Assembly (NCBI GenBank): GCA_947178445.1
Contig: CAMWYJ010000005.1
Location: 1-64,000, forward strand
Length of the DNA: 64,000 nucleotides
Direction of reading: 5' to 3'
Origin: an uncultured Clostridium sp.
GTDB lineage: Bacteria > Bacillota > Clostridia > Lachnospirales > Lachnospiraceae
Shown: one piece after another, positions 1 through 6,942 of the stretch
Layout of the letters: each line of letters opens with the position of its first letter
How positions within the stretch are numbered: position 1 is the first letter of the stretch
Notes under the pieces: generated by a model
Told to the model about the DNA's origin: nothing
Databases searched by the model: none
The model's input: the letters and a program-made list of their open reading frames with translations, nothing else
Translations under genes and position numbers: made by a program

Positions 1-384
1 AGCTTGACCAGCATAACCCTCCCAAGCGGTGTGACGAGCATCGGGGACAGTGCATTTTACGGTTGCGGCAATTTGACCAGCGTAACCCTCCCGAAGAATC
101 TGACGAGTATCGGAGGTTATGCATTTTCTCATTGTGAAAAGCTGAAAAAGATCACCATTCCGGCAAAGGTAACGTCGATTGGCACAGAGGCATTCTGGTG
201 CTGTTATCAATTAAAGAGCATTACCATTAAGACGACTAAGCTGACCAGCAAGAAGATTGGAAGCGGGGCTTTTAACGGCATTCATGCAAAGGCAACCATC
301 AAAGTACCAAAGAAGAAATTAGCAGACTATAAGAAAATCTTAAGGAAAAGGGGTGTAGGCTCTAAGGTAAAGATTAAACGTTAA
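1..384 (+). CDS. BspA-like leucine-rich repeat surface protein, C-terminal part (5' end outside window)
   Basis: The reading frame is open from base 1, so the gene starts upstream of the window. Four LRR_5 (BspA/TpLRR) units are visible, each following the pattern L-x-S-I-T-L-P-x-x-V-T-S-I-G-x-x-A-F-x-x-C. The tail is Lys-rich (TIKVPKKKLADYKKIL then GVGSKVKI), a common ending of clostridial BspA-family surface proteins. These repeats usually mediate binding or adhesion outside the cell; the ligand cannot be told. The fragment is about 127 residues. A TTG inside the first repeat is not a credible start because the repeat unit continues upstream of it. Confidence 0.85.
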   Translation, partial: SLTSITLPSGVTSIGDSAFYGCGNLTSVTLPKNLTSIGGYAFSHCEKLKKITIPAKVTSIGTEAFWCCYQLKSITIKTTKLTSKKIGSGAFNGIHAKATIKVPKKKLADYKKILRKRGVGSKVKIKR

Positions 385-554
385 CGGGCGACAGTCATTC
401 CATATGGCGGTATTTCGCCAGATATAGGGAGAGCTGCATATAGAAACAAATAACCGTCATGAAAGAGCCGGTGTTAAGACGTTGATAATCGAAATATTAT
501 TGGTGGAGAAGATATTGGGGAATAGGTATTTTCGTTTGGAAATTGACAAATTTT

Positions 555-598
555 ACCGAATCTAATAAACTATACATAATAATGTACCTAGATTCGGT
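555..598. promoter_or_regulatory. 10-bp inverted repeat upstream of the GGDEF gene (possible operator or leader hairpin)
   Basis: ACCGAATCTA at 555-564 is repeated as its exact reverse complement TAGATTCGGT at 589-598, with 24 bp between. A TTGACA (543-548) lies just upstream of the left arm, and the right arm ends 17 bp before the start codon next to the AAAGGA ribosome site. It could bind a dimeric regulator or fold in the mRNA and cover the ribosome site. No clear -10 at 17 bp spacing was found. Confidence 0.4.
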
Positions 599-615
599 GA
601 AAGGACGAACAGTTT

Positions 616-2349
616 ATGAAAAATCGAAATGCAAAATATGACATTGCGTACACAGCAATGATAGTATTTTTTATGATTGTAGTAATATGGCCAAGCCTTC
701 ATTTTAAGGGCAGGAATCTGACAGAGGATTTTTTTGGTGGAGAGACGGCTTATGAAACAGGGTGGTATACTACAGATGGAGCTTCCGTTACCCTTAACAA
801 ATTGAATGAAATTGAGGGAACAAAGGCAGGAGAAGAATATTCTATATATAATGTGATTCCTGATACGGTGAAAGAAGGGGATGCGTTATGCTTTCGGAGT
901 AAAAATATTTTCTTTCAGGTATATATTGACGGAGAACTGCAATACGATCCATATGTTCCGGAAAGTTCCATATATACAAAATCTTACGGGACAAAATGGA
1001 ATTATATTAATATCCCGGTGGAGGATGCAGGAAAGCAGATTGAAATCCGTATGACATATGTATATGAGAGTGCCCGTTCCTGTATAGATCATATTTGTAT
1101 CGCCCAGCCTGCGGGTGCAATTTTAAATACACTTAGCAGTAAGATGACCGCATTTATTACATGTGTACTTCTTTTGTTTGTAGGACTGTTACTGATTATA
1201 GCAGATATCCCGATTAATATGAGTACCCAGAAGAATCATGAGCTTCGGTATCTGGGTTTTTTTGCGATTTTCATCGCTATTTGGTGTACATCTGAGACGA
1301 ATTTGATACAGTTTTATATGGGAGATAACCGGATTATGCAGGTGGTATCCTGTGCTTCGTTAATGCTGATACCGATACCGACAGTACTTTATTTAGATAC
1401 CGCATTTGGATTTCGTCACAGGATGGTAGTTCGGCTGCTTTGTACGATGTCCATTGTTGTATTTACTGTGTGTTGGGGACTTCACTTCTCCGGGATTGCA
1501 GATATTCACGAGACATTGTCAGTCAGTCATTTTATGCTGATATTTACTGCTATTGTTTTGTTATATTCGATTATTCGAAATTCCGTTGTTACCAGCCACA
1601 GTCAGACACGTAACGTGTATCGCATTCTCCGCACGATTGGATTAAGTGGAATTTCGGTAGCTACAGTTGCAGATGTAATTCGGTATTACCGTGGAAATGG
1701 TACGGATAGTGCCATGTTTGTACGGGTTGGTCTTTTGCTGTTTATCCTTTGTTTTGGCAGTTCCAGTCTGGAAAAAACCATCAATGCGGTAAAGTTGGGG
1801 GTACGGTCGGAATTTGTTGCACAGTTGGCATATTTAGACGGCCTTACAAGGATTGGCAACCGTACTTCTTTTGAAGAGAATCTGGTGGATTTGGAGCGGG
1901 TGAAGGATGATGTGCCGGCTATCGGCATTGTGATGTTTGATGTCAATGATTTAAAATATATTAATGACCATATGGGACATCATCAGGGAGATGCCATGTT
2001 GGTAAAGTGTGCAGATATCATTCAGGAGTCATTTGAGAATGAAGACAGCAAATGTTTCCGCATCGGTGGTGATGAGTTTGCTGTATTGATCAGTAGCGAT
2101 CATGTGCAGGAGCGTTATGAGGAAAGTATTGCTCTCTTTTCAGATAAAATGAAACAATATAATGAATTACCGGATAAAGAATTTCGAATCAGCATCGCCT
2201 GTGGGTTTGCCGTATATGATAAAAATTGCAAGGGTAGAAAATTGATGGATATTTATCAGGAGGCGGATAAACAGATGTATAGCAATAAGAAAGAAATCAA
2301 GGCAAATCAGATACCGCCGGAGGAGTATTACCGTGTGCAGTCTTCGTAG
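616..2349 (+). CDS. Membrane-bound diguanylate cyclase (GGDEF) with extracytoplasmic sensor region
   Basis: This protein probably makes cyclic di-GMP from two GTP in response to an external signal. Residues about 12-30 form a membrane segment, followed by an outside domain of about 150 residues, then roughly seven hydrophobic segments (about 175-390), resembling 7TMR-DISM architecture. The cytoplasmic GGDEF domain begins near D-G-L-T-R-I-G-N-R, and an intact GGDEF motif is at about residues 484-488. No RxxD inhibitory site is seen upstream of the motif, so product inhibition may be absent. The start has AAAGGA upstream, and a strong bidirectional terminator follows. It is a single gene with no obvious operon partner. 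The signal is unknown. Confidence 0.88.
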   Translation: MKNRNAKYDIAYTAMIVFFMIVVIWPSLHFKGRNLTEDFFGGETAYETGWYTTDGASVTLNKLNEIEGTKAGEEYSIYNVIPDTVKEGDALCFRSKNIFFQVYIDGELQYDPYVPESSIYTKSYGTKWNYINIPVEDAGKQIEIRMTYVYESARSCIDHICIAQPAGAILNTLSSKMTAFITCVLLLFVGLLLIIADIPINMSTQKNHELRYLGFFAIFIAIWCTSETNLIQFYMGDNRIMQVVSCASLMLIPIPTVLYLDTAFGFRHRMVVRLLCTMSIVVFTVCWGLHFSGIADIHETLSVSHFMLIFTAIVLLYSIIRNSVVTSHSQTRNVYRILRTIGLSGISVATVADVIRYYRGNGTDSAMFVRVGLLLFILCFGSSSLEKTINAVKLGVRSEFVAQLAYLDGLTRIGNRTSFEENLVDLERVKDDVPAIGIVMFDVNDLKYINDHMGHHQGDAMLVKCADIIQESFENEDSKCFRIGGDEFAVLISSDHVQERYEESIALFSDKMKQYNELPDKEFRISIACGFAVYDKNCKGRKLMDIYQEADKQMYSNKKEIKANQIPPEEYYRVQSS

Positions 2350-2390
2350 GTTATTGGGGACACCATCCTTAAGGGTATAAGTATACAAAA

Positions 2391-2432
2391 TTTATGGCAC
2401 TCTCTTTATGAGAGTGCCATAAATAATTTTTT
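2391..2432. terminator. Bidirectional rho-independent terminator
   Basis: A 13-bp perfect stem (2391-2403 with 2411-2423, core ATGGCACTCT/AGAGTGCCAT, 7-nt loop) is followed by a T-rich run on the plus strand and preceded by AAAATTT, which reads as a T-run on the minus strand. It ends both the GGDEF gene and the convergent ferredoxin gene. Confidence 0.9.
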
Positions 2433-2444
2433 ATACTGTAAATC

Positions 2445-2615
2445 TTACTCCTCAGAGATAGATCCGGTTGGGCAAGAACCAGCGCAAGAACCGCATGAAA
2501 TGCAAGCTGCTGCGTCAATCTCGAACTTACCATCTCCCTCGCTGATAGCACCTACTGGGCAAGCACCAGCACAAGCTCCGCAAGATACACAGTTATCAGA
2601 AATAACGAATGCCAT
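2445..2615 (-). CDS. 2[4Fe-4S] ferredoxin (56 aa)
   Basis: A short bacterial-type ferredoxin with two CxxCxxCxxxCP clusters: C-V-S-C-G-A-C-A-G-A-C-P near the N-terminus and C-I-S-C-G-S-C-A-G-S-C-P near the C-terminus. It carries one electron per cluster at low potential, a normal partner of clostridial fermentation. Starting at ATG (MAFVISDNC), it has an AGGAGGA site 9 nt upstream. It lies 200 bp downstream of the PFL activase on the same strand. Radical SAM activases need a low-potential reductant, so it may serve PflA, but this is inferred from position only; a short hairpin repeat lies between the two genes. Confidence 0.93.
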   Translation of the reverse strand: MAFVISDNCVSCGACAGACPVGAISEGDGKFEIDAAACISCGSCAGSCPTGSISEE

Positions 2616-2744
2616 AATACATGTCCTCCTTTAATCTTTTTCAATATACAATAGACACTACGTGTCTCATAACATACATTTTAAAACAAGTTATCATAGA
2701 TAGCAAGTATTTTTTCCAAAGCATTTATTCCCGCAAGCAATGAG

Positions 2745-2773
2745 CCAAGTGCCGTGCTTGCACGAGTATTTGG
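2745..2773. repeat. Family C short hairpin repeat (copy 1)
   Basis: Imperfect hairpin CCAAGTGCCGTGC-TT-GCACGAGTATTTGG followed by CGAATGC. The outer CCAA...TTTGG stem and the 3' C/G-rich flank recur at 4152-4181, 15105-15133 and inside both family B copies. It lies between ferredoxin and pflA. Confidence 0.5.
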
Positions 2774-2814
2774 CGAATGCTAACTCTTTAATCAGATGGA
2801 AGCATTCCTCAAAA

Positions 2815-3582
2815 TTATGCTTTTTCATTTGCTGCATCGTCCTGTCTGCGGCGTTTAGCAGCTTTTAAGATGATTTCTCTTGCCCGGATTGCCTCCTCCT
2901 TTGGCAAATCCTTAAGTCCCTTTAAAGGATATTCCATGCCAAGGTTTTTATATTTTACAACACCCATGCTGTGATATGGCAGGCAGTCTAAAGCCTTTAA
3001 ATGTTTAAGTCCGCCAATAAAATATCCAAGCTGGTCGAGGTATTCATCTACCAAAGTGATACCTTCTACAATAACGTGGCGGATCCAGATATCAATGCCC
3101 TGTTCATCCAGAAATTTGGCAAAATCCAGTATGTTGTCATTTGGTTGCTTGCAAAGTTCTTTGTGCTGTTCCGGGTCAATGTGCTTGATATCAAGCATAA
3201 CCAAATCTGTACATTTTGCAAGGCGTTCAAATTTTTTCAAAAGTTCTGGATTATCCCTGCGGAAAATGACACCGGATGTATCTAAGCAGGTGTGGATTCC
3301 TTTTGCCTTTGATGCTTCAAATAACTCAATCAAAAAATCCATCTGCATGAGGGGTTCGCCACCAGTTGCCGTAATACCGCCATTGGTGTAAAAAGATTTG
3401 AGTGAATCATATTGTGCTAATAAATCCTCTACTGTATGGTCTTCCCCACCCTGTGGATCCCATGTATCTGGATTATGACAGTATTTGCAACGCATCGGAC
3501 AGCCTTTAAAAAACACAACAAACCGCATTCCTGGACCGTCTACCGTTCCACATGTCTCTATTGAGTGAATGTGTCCAATCAT
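2815..3582 (-). CDS. pflA: Pyruvate formate-lyase-activating enzyme (radical SAM)
   Basis: This enzyme uses S-adenosylmethionine and a [4Fe-4S] cluster to abstract hydrogen from the conserved glycine of PFL, switching it on under anoxia. The radical SAM signature CxxxCxxC is present in C-P-M-R-C-K-Y-C-H-N near residues 28-37, after the typical start (MIGHIHSIETCGTVDGPGMR). The SAM-binding GGEP stretch is present (T-G-G-E-P-L). The length of 255 aa is normal for PflA. It sits downstream of the pfl genes on the same strand, with an insertion element (family A copy 1) in the gap before it. RBS AAAGGAG is 10 nt upstream of the ATG. Confidence 0.95.
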   Translation of the reverse strand: MIGHIHSIETCGTVDGPGMRFVVFFKGCPMRCKYCHNPDTWDPQGGEDHTVEDLLAQYDSLKSFYTNGGITATGGEPLMQMDFLIELFEASKAKGIHTCLDTSGVIFRRDNPELLKKFERLAKCTDLVMLDIKHIDPEQHKELCKQPNDNILDFAKFLDEQGIDIWIRHVIVEGITLVDEYLDQLGYFIGGLKHLKALDCLPYHSMGVVKYKNLGMEYPLKGLKDLPKEEAIRAREIILKAAKRRRQDDAANEKA

Positions 3583-3613
3583 ATATTTGGTGCTCCTTTC
3601 TGAAAACAGAAAA

Positions 3614-3757
3614 TTAGGCGTTTGTGAAACTCCTGATTTTCAAAACCTAGTTGTGCAATATAGACAATGTCATAAGCAGCGCAAGCGTGCCCAGCGTTGA
3701 TATTGTCTATATTGCACGACGGAAGTCTGCAAAAACTTAAGTTTCGCAAACACCTAA
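3614..3757. mobile_element. Family A MITE-like element, copy 1 (144 bp, exact 8-bp target duplication)
   Basis: The left end TTAGGCGTTTGTGAAACT matches the inverted right end (TTAGGTGTTTGCGAAACT when reversed) at 16 of 18 positions. A second inner inverted repeat, TGCAATATAGACAAT / ATTGTCTATATTGCA, lies inside. The exact 8-bp direct repeat ACAGAAAA flanks it at 3606-3613 and 3758-3765, as expected of a transposition target duplication. It contains no gene and would need a transposase from elsewhere. It separates the glycyl-radical domain gene from pflA. Confidence 0.88.
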
Positions 3758-3859
3758 ACAGAAAATATGAGAAACAAGCTTTGCAGGTTTCCCAAGTGCA
3801 TAAACGAAAAAGGGACAAGGGCTTAATGCCCTTGCCCTCTTATGCATTAAAAAGTCTGA

Positions 3860-4102
3860 TTACATAGACTCATGGAATGTTCTTGAGATAACGTCAGCCT
3901 GCTGTTCTGGAGTTAACTTAATGAAGTTAACAGCGTATCCAGATACACGGATTGTCAACTGTGGATAGTTCTCTGGATGAGCCTGAGCATCTAATAATGT
4001 ATCACGGTTTAATACATTAACATTTAAGTGATAACCACCTTTTTCAATATAACCATCTAACATGTTTACTAAATTATCAACTTGTTGTGAATTTGTAGCC
4101 AT
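3860..4102 (-). CDS. Stand-alone glycyl-radical domain of pyruvate formate-lyase (GrcA/YfiD-like, 80 aa)
   Basis: This small protein matches the C-terminal domain of [12 protein letters not shown], then [15 protein letters not shown], ending I-S-R-T-F-H-E-S-M. The radical-bearing glycine is Gly55 in RVSGYAV. It has its own ATG with AAGGAGGA 8 nt upstream, and it lies downstream of the core gene, which lacks this domain. In E. coli, YfiD (GrcA) is a homologous small protein that can replace an oxygen-damaged radical domain. Here it appears to be the only intact glycyl domain, so it should be an obligatory subunit. Core 680 plus 80 gives 760 residues, the usual single-chain length. Confidence 0.9.
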   Translation of the reverse strand: MATNSQQVDNLVNMLDGYIEKGGYHLNVNVLNRDTLLDAQAHPENYPQLTIRVSGYAVNFIKLTPEQQADVISRTFHESM

Positions 4103-4151
4103 TGTATAAATCCTCCTTATTAATTTATAATTGATTCCCGCGGGCAGCGCA

Positions 4152-4181
4152 CCAAGTGTACATGTCTGCATGAACATTTGG
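4152..4181. repeat. Family C short hairpin repeat (copy 2)
   Basis: CCAAGTGTACATG-TCTG-CATGAACATTTGG forms a hairpin with a CCAA...TTTGG base, followed by CGGCTGC. It lies in the 101-bp gap between the two small pfl genes. It lacks a T-run, so it is not a simple terminator, although it could act as an RNA processing or stability element. Confidence 0.5.
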
Positions 4182-4203
4182 CGGCTGCAGCGGGGGTGTT
4201 GAC

Positions 4204-4422
4204 TTAGTTGTCGTGCAGTTCCTCGTCCATACCTTCCATTAATGTTGGAACACTGCACGCAAGATCGCCTTTTGCGCAATCGGTACAGCCAAGTGTCACG
4301 GTAGACTTTTCACCGTCGTTGACACTCTCATCCATGGATACATTAATGTGTCCGTGTCCGTTCCCTACCATGTTATCTAACATAGCAACAATGTCATCAA
4401 CCTTACTTTTCTCGTCAGCCAT
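4204..4422 (-). CDS. Small GrcA-related protein with a cysteine tail in place of the glycyl loop (72 aa)
   Basis: Residues 1-32 resemble the start of the neighbouring glycyl-radical protein: [12 protein letters not shown] then G-H-I-N-V-S-M-D, against [12 protein letters not shown] then Y-H-L-N-V-N-V-L. The second half differs entirely: it lacks RVSGYAV and holds [12 protein letters not shown] followed by an acidic end. An ATG with CGGAGGT upstream and clear gaps on both sides make it a separate gene. It sits between PFL core and radical domain. No function is known to me; it may occupy the radical-domain dock on the core, or sense redox or metal through its cysteines. Both are inferences. 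Confidence 0.8.
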   Translation of the reverse strand: MADEKSKVDDIVAMLDNMVGNGHGHINVSMDESVNDGEKSTVTLGCTDCAKGDLACSVPTLMEGMDEELHDN

Positions 4423-4491
4423 AATAAACCTCCGAAATATTATTCAATAAATAGATGCCGGAAAAACGGCAATAGTCTTGAATGAAAATGC

Positions 4492-6534
4492 TTATTTGCT
4501 CAAGTCAATATCAATGTCACCAGCAAATACCTGATCCTCTTTACCAAGAGCACCCGGGATGATAGAGAAGGTATTAGAAATACCATCCTGTGCATCCTTG
4601 AATGGAATCTTAGCAACAGATGCAAGAGATGCTACTGCACCATGAGTATCTCTCTTGTGAAGTGGGTTAGCACCTGGAGCAAATGGAGCACCATGCTTAC
4701 GTCCACAAGGAGTATCACCAGTATTCTTACCATATGTTACGTTAGAAGTAATTGTAAGAATTGACTGTGTAGGAACACCGTTACGATATACATGATTTTC
4801 ACGAATCTTATTCATGAAAGTTGTAACGATATATGTTGCAAGCTCATCCACACGGTCATCATTGTTACCATACTTAGGGAAATCTCCCTCTGTCTTGTAG
4901 CTTACTACGACACCCTGCTCGTTACGAACCGGATATACCTTAGCATACTTGATAGCTGATAAAGAGTCAGCAACGATGGAAAGACCTGCAACACCAGTTG
5001 CAAAGTATCTCTTAACATCTCTGTCATGTAATGCCATCTGGATTCTCTCATAAGCATACTTATCATGCATATAGTGAATGATATTAAGAGCGCTGACATA
5101 AACCTTAGCTAACCAAGACATCATGTCATCAAATTTCTCCATAACATCATCAAAGTTAAGAGGACCATCACCCTCGATTGGACGATACTTAGGTCCTACC
5201 TGAACACCAGTACACTCATCAACACCACCGTTGATTGCGTAAAGTAAACATTTAGCAAGGTTAGCACGTGCTCCGAAGAACTGCATTTCCTTACCAATAA
5301 CCATTGAAGATACGCAGCATGCGATACCATAGTCATCACCGTGAAGAGGTCTCATCATATCATCATTCTCATACTGGATAGAAGATGACTTAATAGACAT
5401 CTTAGCACAGAACTGCTTCCATCCCATAGGAGCCTTTGTTGACCAAAGAACGGTTAAGTTTGGTTCTGGAGCTGTGCCTAAGTTGTTAAGAGTATTCAGA
5501 TAACGGAAGCTCATCTTAGAAACCAGGGTACGTCCATCAACACCCATACCACCTAAGGATTCTGTTACCCAAACCGGATCACCAGCGAAAATCTGGTTGT
5601 ACTCTGGTGTACGGGCAAACTTCACGCAACGTAACTTCATTACAAAGTGGTCAACGAACTCCTGAATCTGTTCCTCTGTGAAAGTACCAGCAGCCAAATC
5701 TCTCTCAGCATAAATATCTAAGAAAGTAGCGGTACGTCCAAGAGACATAGCAGCACCATTCTGCTCCTTAACTGCTCCTAAATATCCGAAGTATGTCCAC
5801 TGAATAGCCTCCTGTACATTCTTAGCTGGCTTAGAAATATCAAAACCATAGAAAGAAGCCATTTTTGTCAATTCTTTAAGAGCCTTAATCTGCTCAGAAA
5901 TCTCTTCCTTACCACGAATTACATCATCTGTATATACGCGTCCGAAAGATTCCTTCTGCTCTAACTTGTCCTCGATCAATCTGTCTGTACCGTAAAGAGC
6001 AACTCTTCTGTAGTCACCAATGATACGTCCACGGCCGTAAGCATCCGGAAGACCGGTTACGATGTGGTTTGTACGGCATTTTCTGATCTCTGCATCATAT
6101 ACATCGAACACACCTTCGTTATGTGTTTTTCTGTGCTTTGAGAAGAAATCTACAACCTCAGGATCAACAGTATATCCGTTATCCTCACAAGCCTTCATAG
6201 CCATACGAAGACCGCCGTATACGTTCATACCTCTCTTGAATGGGGCGTCTGTCTGGAAACCAACGATTGTCTCCTTATCCTTATTTAAGTAGCCAGCACC
6301 ATGAGAAGTTAATGTAGAAACAACCTTGGTATCCATATCAAGAACACCACCTGCTTCTCTCTCTTTCTTTGTTAAATCCATAACCTGTGCCCAAAGATCT
6401 TTTGTGTTCTGGGTTGGTCCGCATAAGAAAGTATCATCACCTTCATATGGTGTGTAGTTCTTCTGGATAAAGTCACGAACATCGATGAACTTTTCCCAAT
6501 TACCGCCTGTGAAACCATTCCATTCAGCATTCAT
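4492..6534 (-). CDS. pflB: Pyruvate formate-lyase core subunit lacking the glycyl-radical domain (680 aa)
   Basis: This is formate C-acetyltransferase, which turns pyruvate and CoA into acetyl-CoA and formate. The N-terminus (W-N-G-F-T-G-G-N-W) and active-site cysteine pair C406-C407 (Y-G-I-A-C-C-V-S-S) are canonical. The chain follows the family up to S-N-T-F-S-I-I-P-G-A-L-G and then stops after about 18 more residues (ending DIDIDLSK). The last ~80 residues of normal PFL, including the radical glycine, are absent and are encoded by the gene at 3860-4102. AAAAGGAGGA precedes the ATG. It is first in its operon, behind a clear promoter, with pflA further downstream. Confidence 0.93.
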   Translation of the reverse strand: MNAEWNGFTGGNWEKFIDVRDFIQKNYTPYEGDDTFLCGPTQNTKDLWAQVMDLTKKEREAGGVLDMDTKVVSTLTSHGAGYLNKDKETIVGFQTDAPFKRGMNVYGGLRMAMKACEDNGYTVDPEVVDFFSKHRKTHNEGVFDVYDAEIRKCRTNHIVTGLPDAYGRGRIIGDYRRVALYGTDRLIEDKLEQKESFGRVYTDDVIRGKEEISEQIKALKELTKMASFYGFDISKPAKNVQEAIQWTYFGYLGAVKEQNGAAMSLGRTATFLDIYAERDLAAGTFTEEQIQEFVDHFVMKLRCVKFARTPEYNQIFAGDPVWVTESLGGMGVDGRTLVSKMSFRYLNTLNNLGTAPEPNLTVLWSTKAPMGWKQFCAKMSIKSSSIQYENDDMMRPLHGDDYGIACCVSSMVIGKEMQFFGARANLAKCLLYAINGGVDECTGVQVGPKYRPIEGDGPLNFDDVMEKFDDMMSWLAKVYVSALNIIHYMHDKYAYERIQMALHDRDVKRYFATGVAGLSIVADSLSAIKYAKVYPVRNEQGVVVSYKTEGDFPKYGNNDDRVDELATYIVTTFMNKIRENHVYRNGVPTQSILTITSNVTYGKNTGDTPCGRKHGAPFAPGANPLHKRDTHGAVASLASVAKIPFKDAQDGISNTFSIIPGALGKEDQVFAGDIDIDLSK

Positions 6535-6609
6535 TATAAAATGTCCTCCTTTTAATAAATATTATTTGCGAAAATCACCAACTTGAACCAGTGAAATTCT
6601 CATAACTCT

Positions 6610-6638
6610 ATTATAGATTTATCTTGTATACACGTCAA
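6610..6638 (-). promoter_or_regulatory. pfl promoter with TGTATACA palindrome in the spacer
   Basis: Read on the minus strand: -35 TTGACG (6638-6633), exactly 17 bp, -10 TATAAT (6615-6610). Transcription should start near 6603, about 70 nt before pflB. The palindrome TGTATACA (6625-6632) lies between -35 and -10, a position where a bound repressor would block polymerase. The same octamer recurs at 6749-6756. Confidence 0.8.
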
Positions 6639-6692
6639 CGAAATTCTTTGCAATTTTTGTACTTTTTTAGGTACATTTTCACAGAAAAAACA

Positions 6693-6710
6693 TGTGAATA
6701 AACATTTACA
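6693..6710. promoter_or_regulatory. Inverted repeat resembling a Rex-type redox operator
   Basis: TGTGAAT-AAAC-ATTTACA: two 7-bp arms with one mismatch, 4 bp apart, upstream of the pfl -35. Clostridial Rex sites have the form TTGTTAA-N4-TTAACAA, so this is only partly similar. Rex commonly senses NADH/NAD+ and controls fermentation genes, which makes the location sensible. The match is weak. Confidence 0.3.
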
Positions 6711-6748
6711 AGTCCAGGAAAATCAAGATGTTGTGGTTTGAAATAAAT

Positions 6749-6756
6749 TGTATACA
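6749..6756. promoter_or_regulatory. Second TGTATACA palindrome between pfl and gfo promoters
   Basis: The 11-base string TTGTATACACG occurs at about 6624-6634 and again at about 6748-6758. The two sites lie 124 bp apart between divergent promoters, so one regulator could bind both. The regulator is unknown. Confidence 0.35.
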
Positions 6757-6797
6757 CGATAGCCGCGAGGTACACATAAACAGCCCCTAATCTTGGT

Positions 6798-6826
6798 TTG
6801 ATTTTTTATACTTTATAGGCTATACT
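6798..6826 (+). promoter_or_regulatory. Promoter for leader ORF and Gfo/Idh/MocA oxidoreductase
   Basis: -35 TTGATT (6798-6803), 17 bp, -10 TATACT (6821-6826). A start near 6833 gives a leader of about 105 nt before the main ATG and about 45 nt before the short leader ORF. Confidence 0.75.
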
Positions 6827-6876
6827 CTAATATGATTTGAAAGATAGGCAATTCTTATACAGGAGGAATAATTTGT

Positions 6877-6942
6877 ATGTTGATAAAGACGTCACTCGTA
6901 TGTCTTTTGTTGATCGTATATATGGTGGAGGGATTAGTATGA
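6877..6942 (+). CDS. Short hydrophobic leader ORF (21 aa) overlapping the next gene
   Basis: ATG with a perfect AGGAGGA 9 nt upstream encodes a 21-residue, mostly hydrophobic peptide (about half Leu/Val/Ile). Its TGA stop overlaps the ATG of the oxidoreductase as ATGA, which is the arrangement seen in translational coupling. It may be a real small membrane peptide, a coupling device, or the strong ribosome site may simply feed the downstream start. Nothing further can be said about function. Confidence 0.5.
   Translation: MLIKTSLVCLLLIVYMVEGLV

Noticed and set aside
3579-3818. Minus-strand reading frame of 79 codons before pflA
   Set aside because: It is laid over family A copy 1 and its flanks; composition is repeat-derived and no ribosome site fits.
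3860-4500. Split PFL as a sequencing frameshift
   Set aside because: Core and small genes are separated by 69 and 101 bp spacers, each has its own ribosome site, and two different small proteins lie in between. A single error cannot explain this.
6837-6938. Longer start for the Gfo/Idh/MocA protein
   Set aside because: The extra 34 residues overlap a leader ORF in another frame and have no ribosome site, while ATG 6939 has GGAGGG at 6 nt and begins the Rossmann strand.
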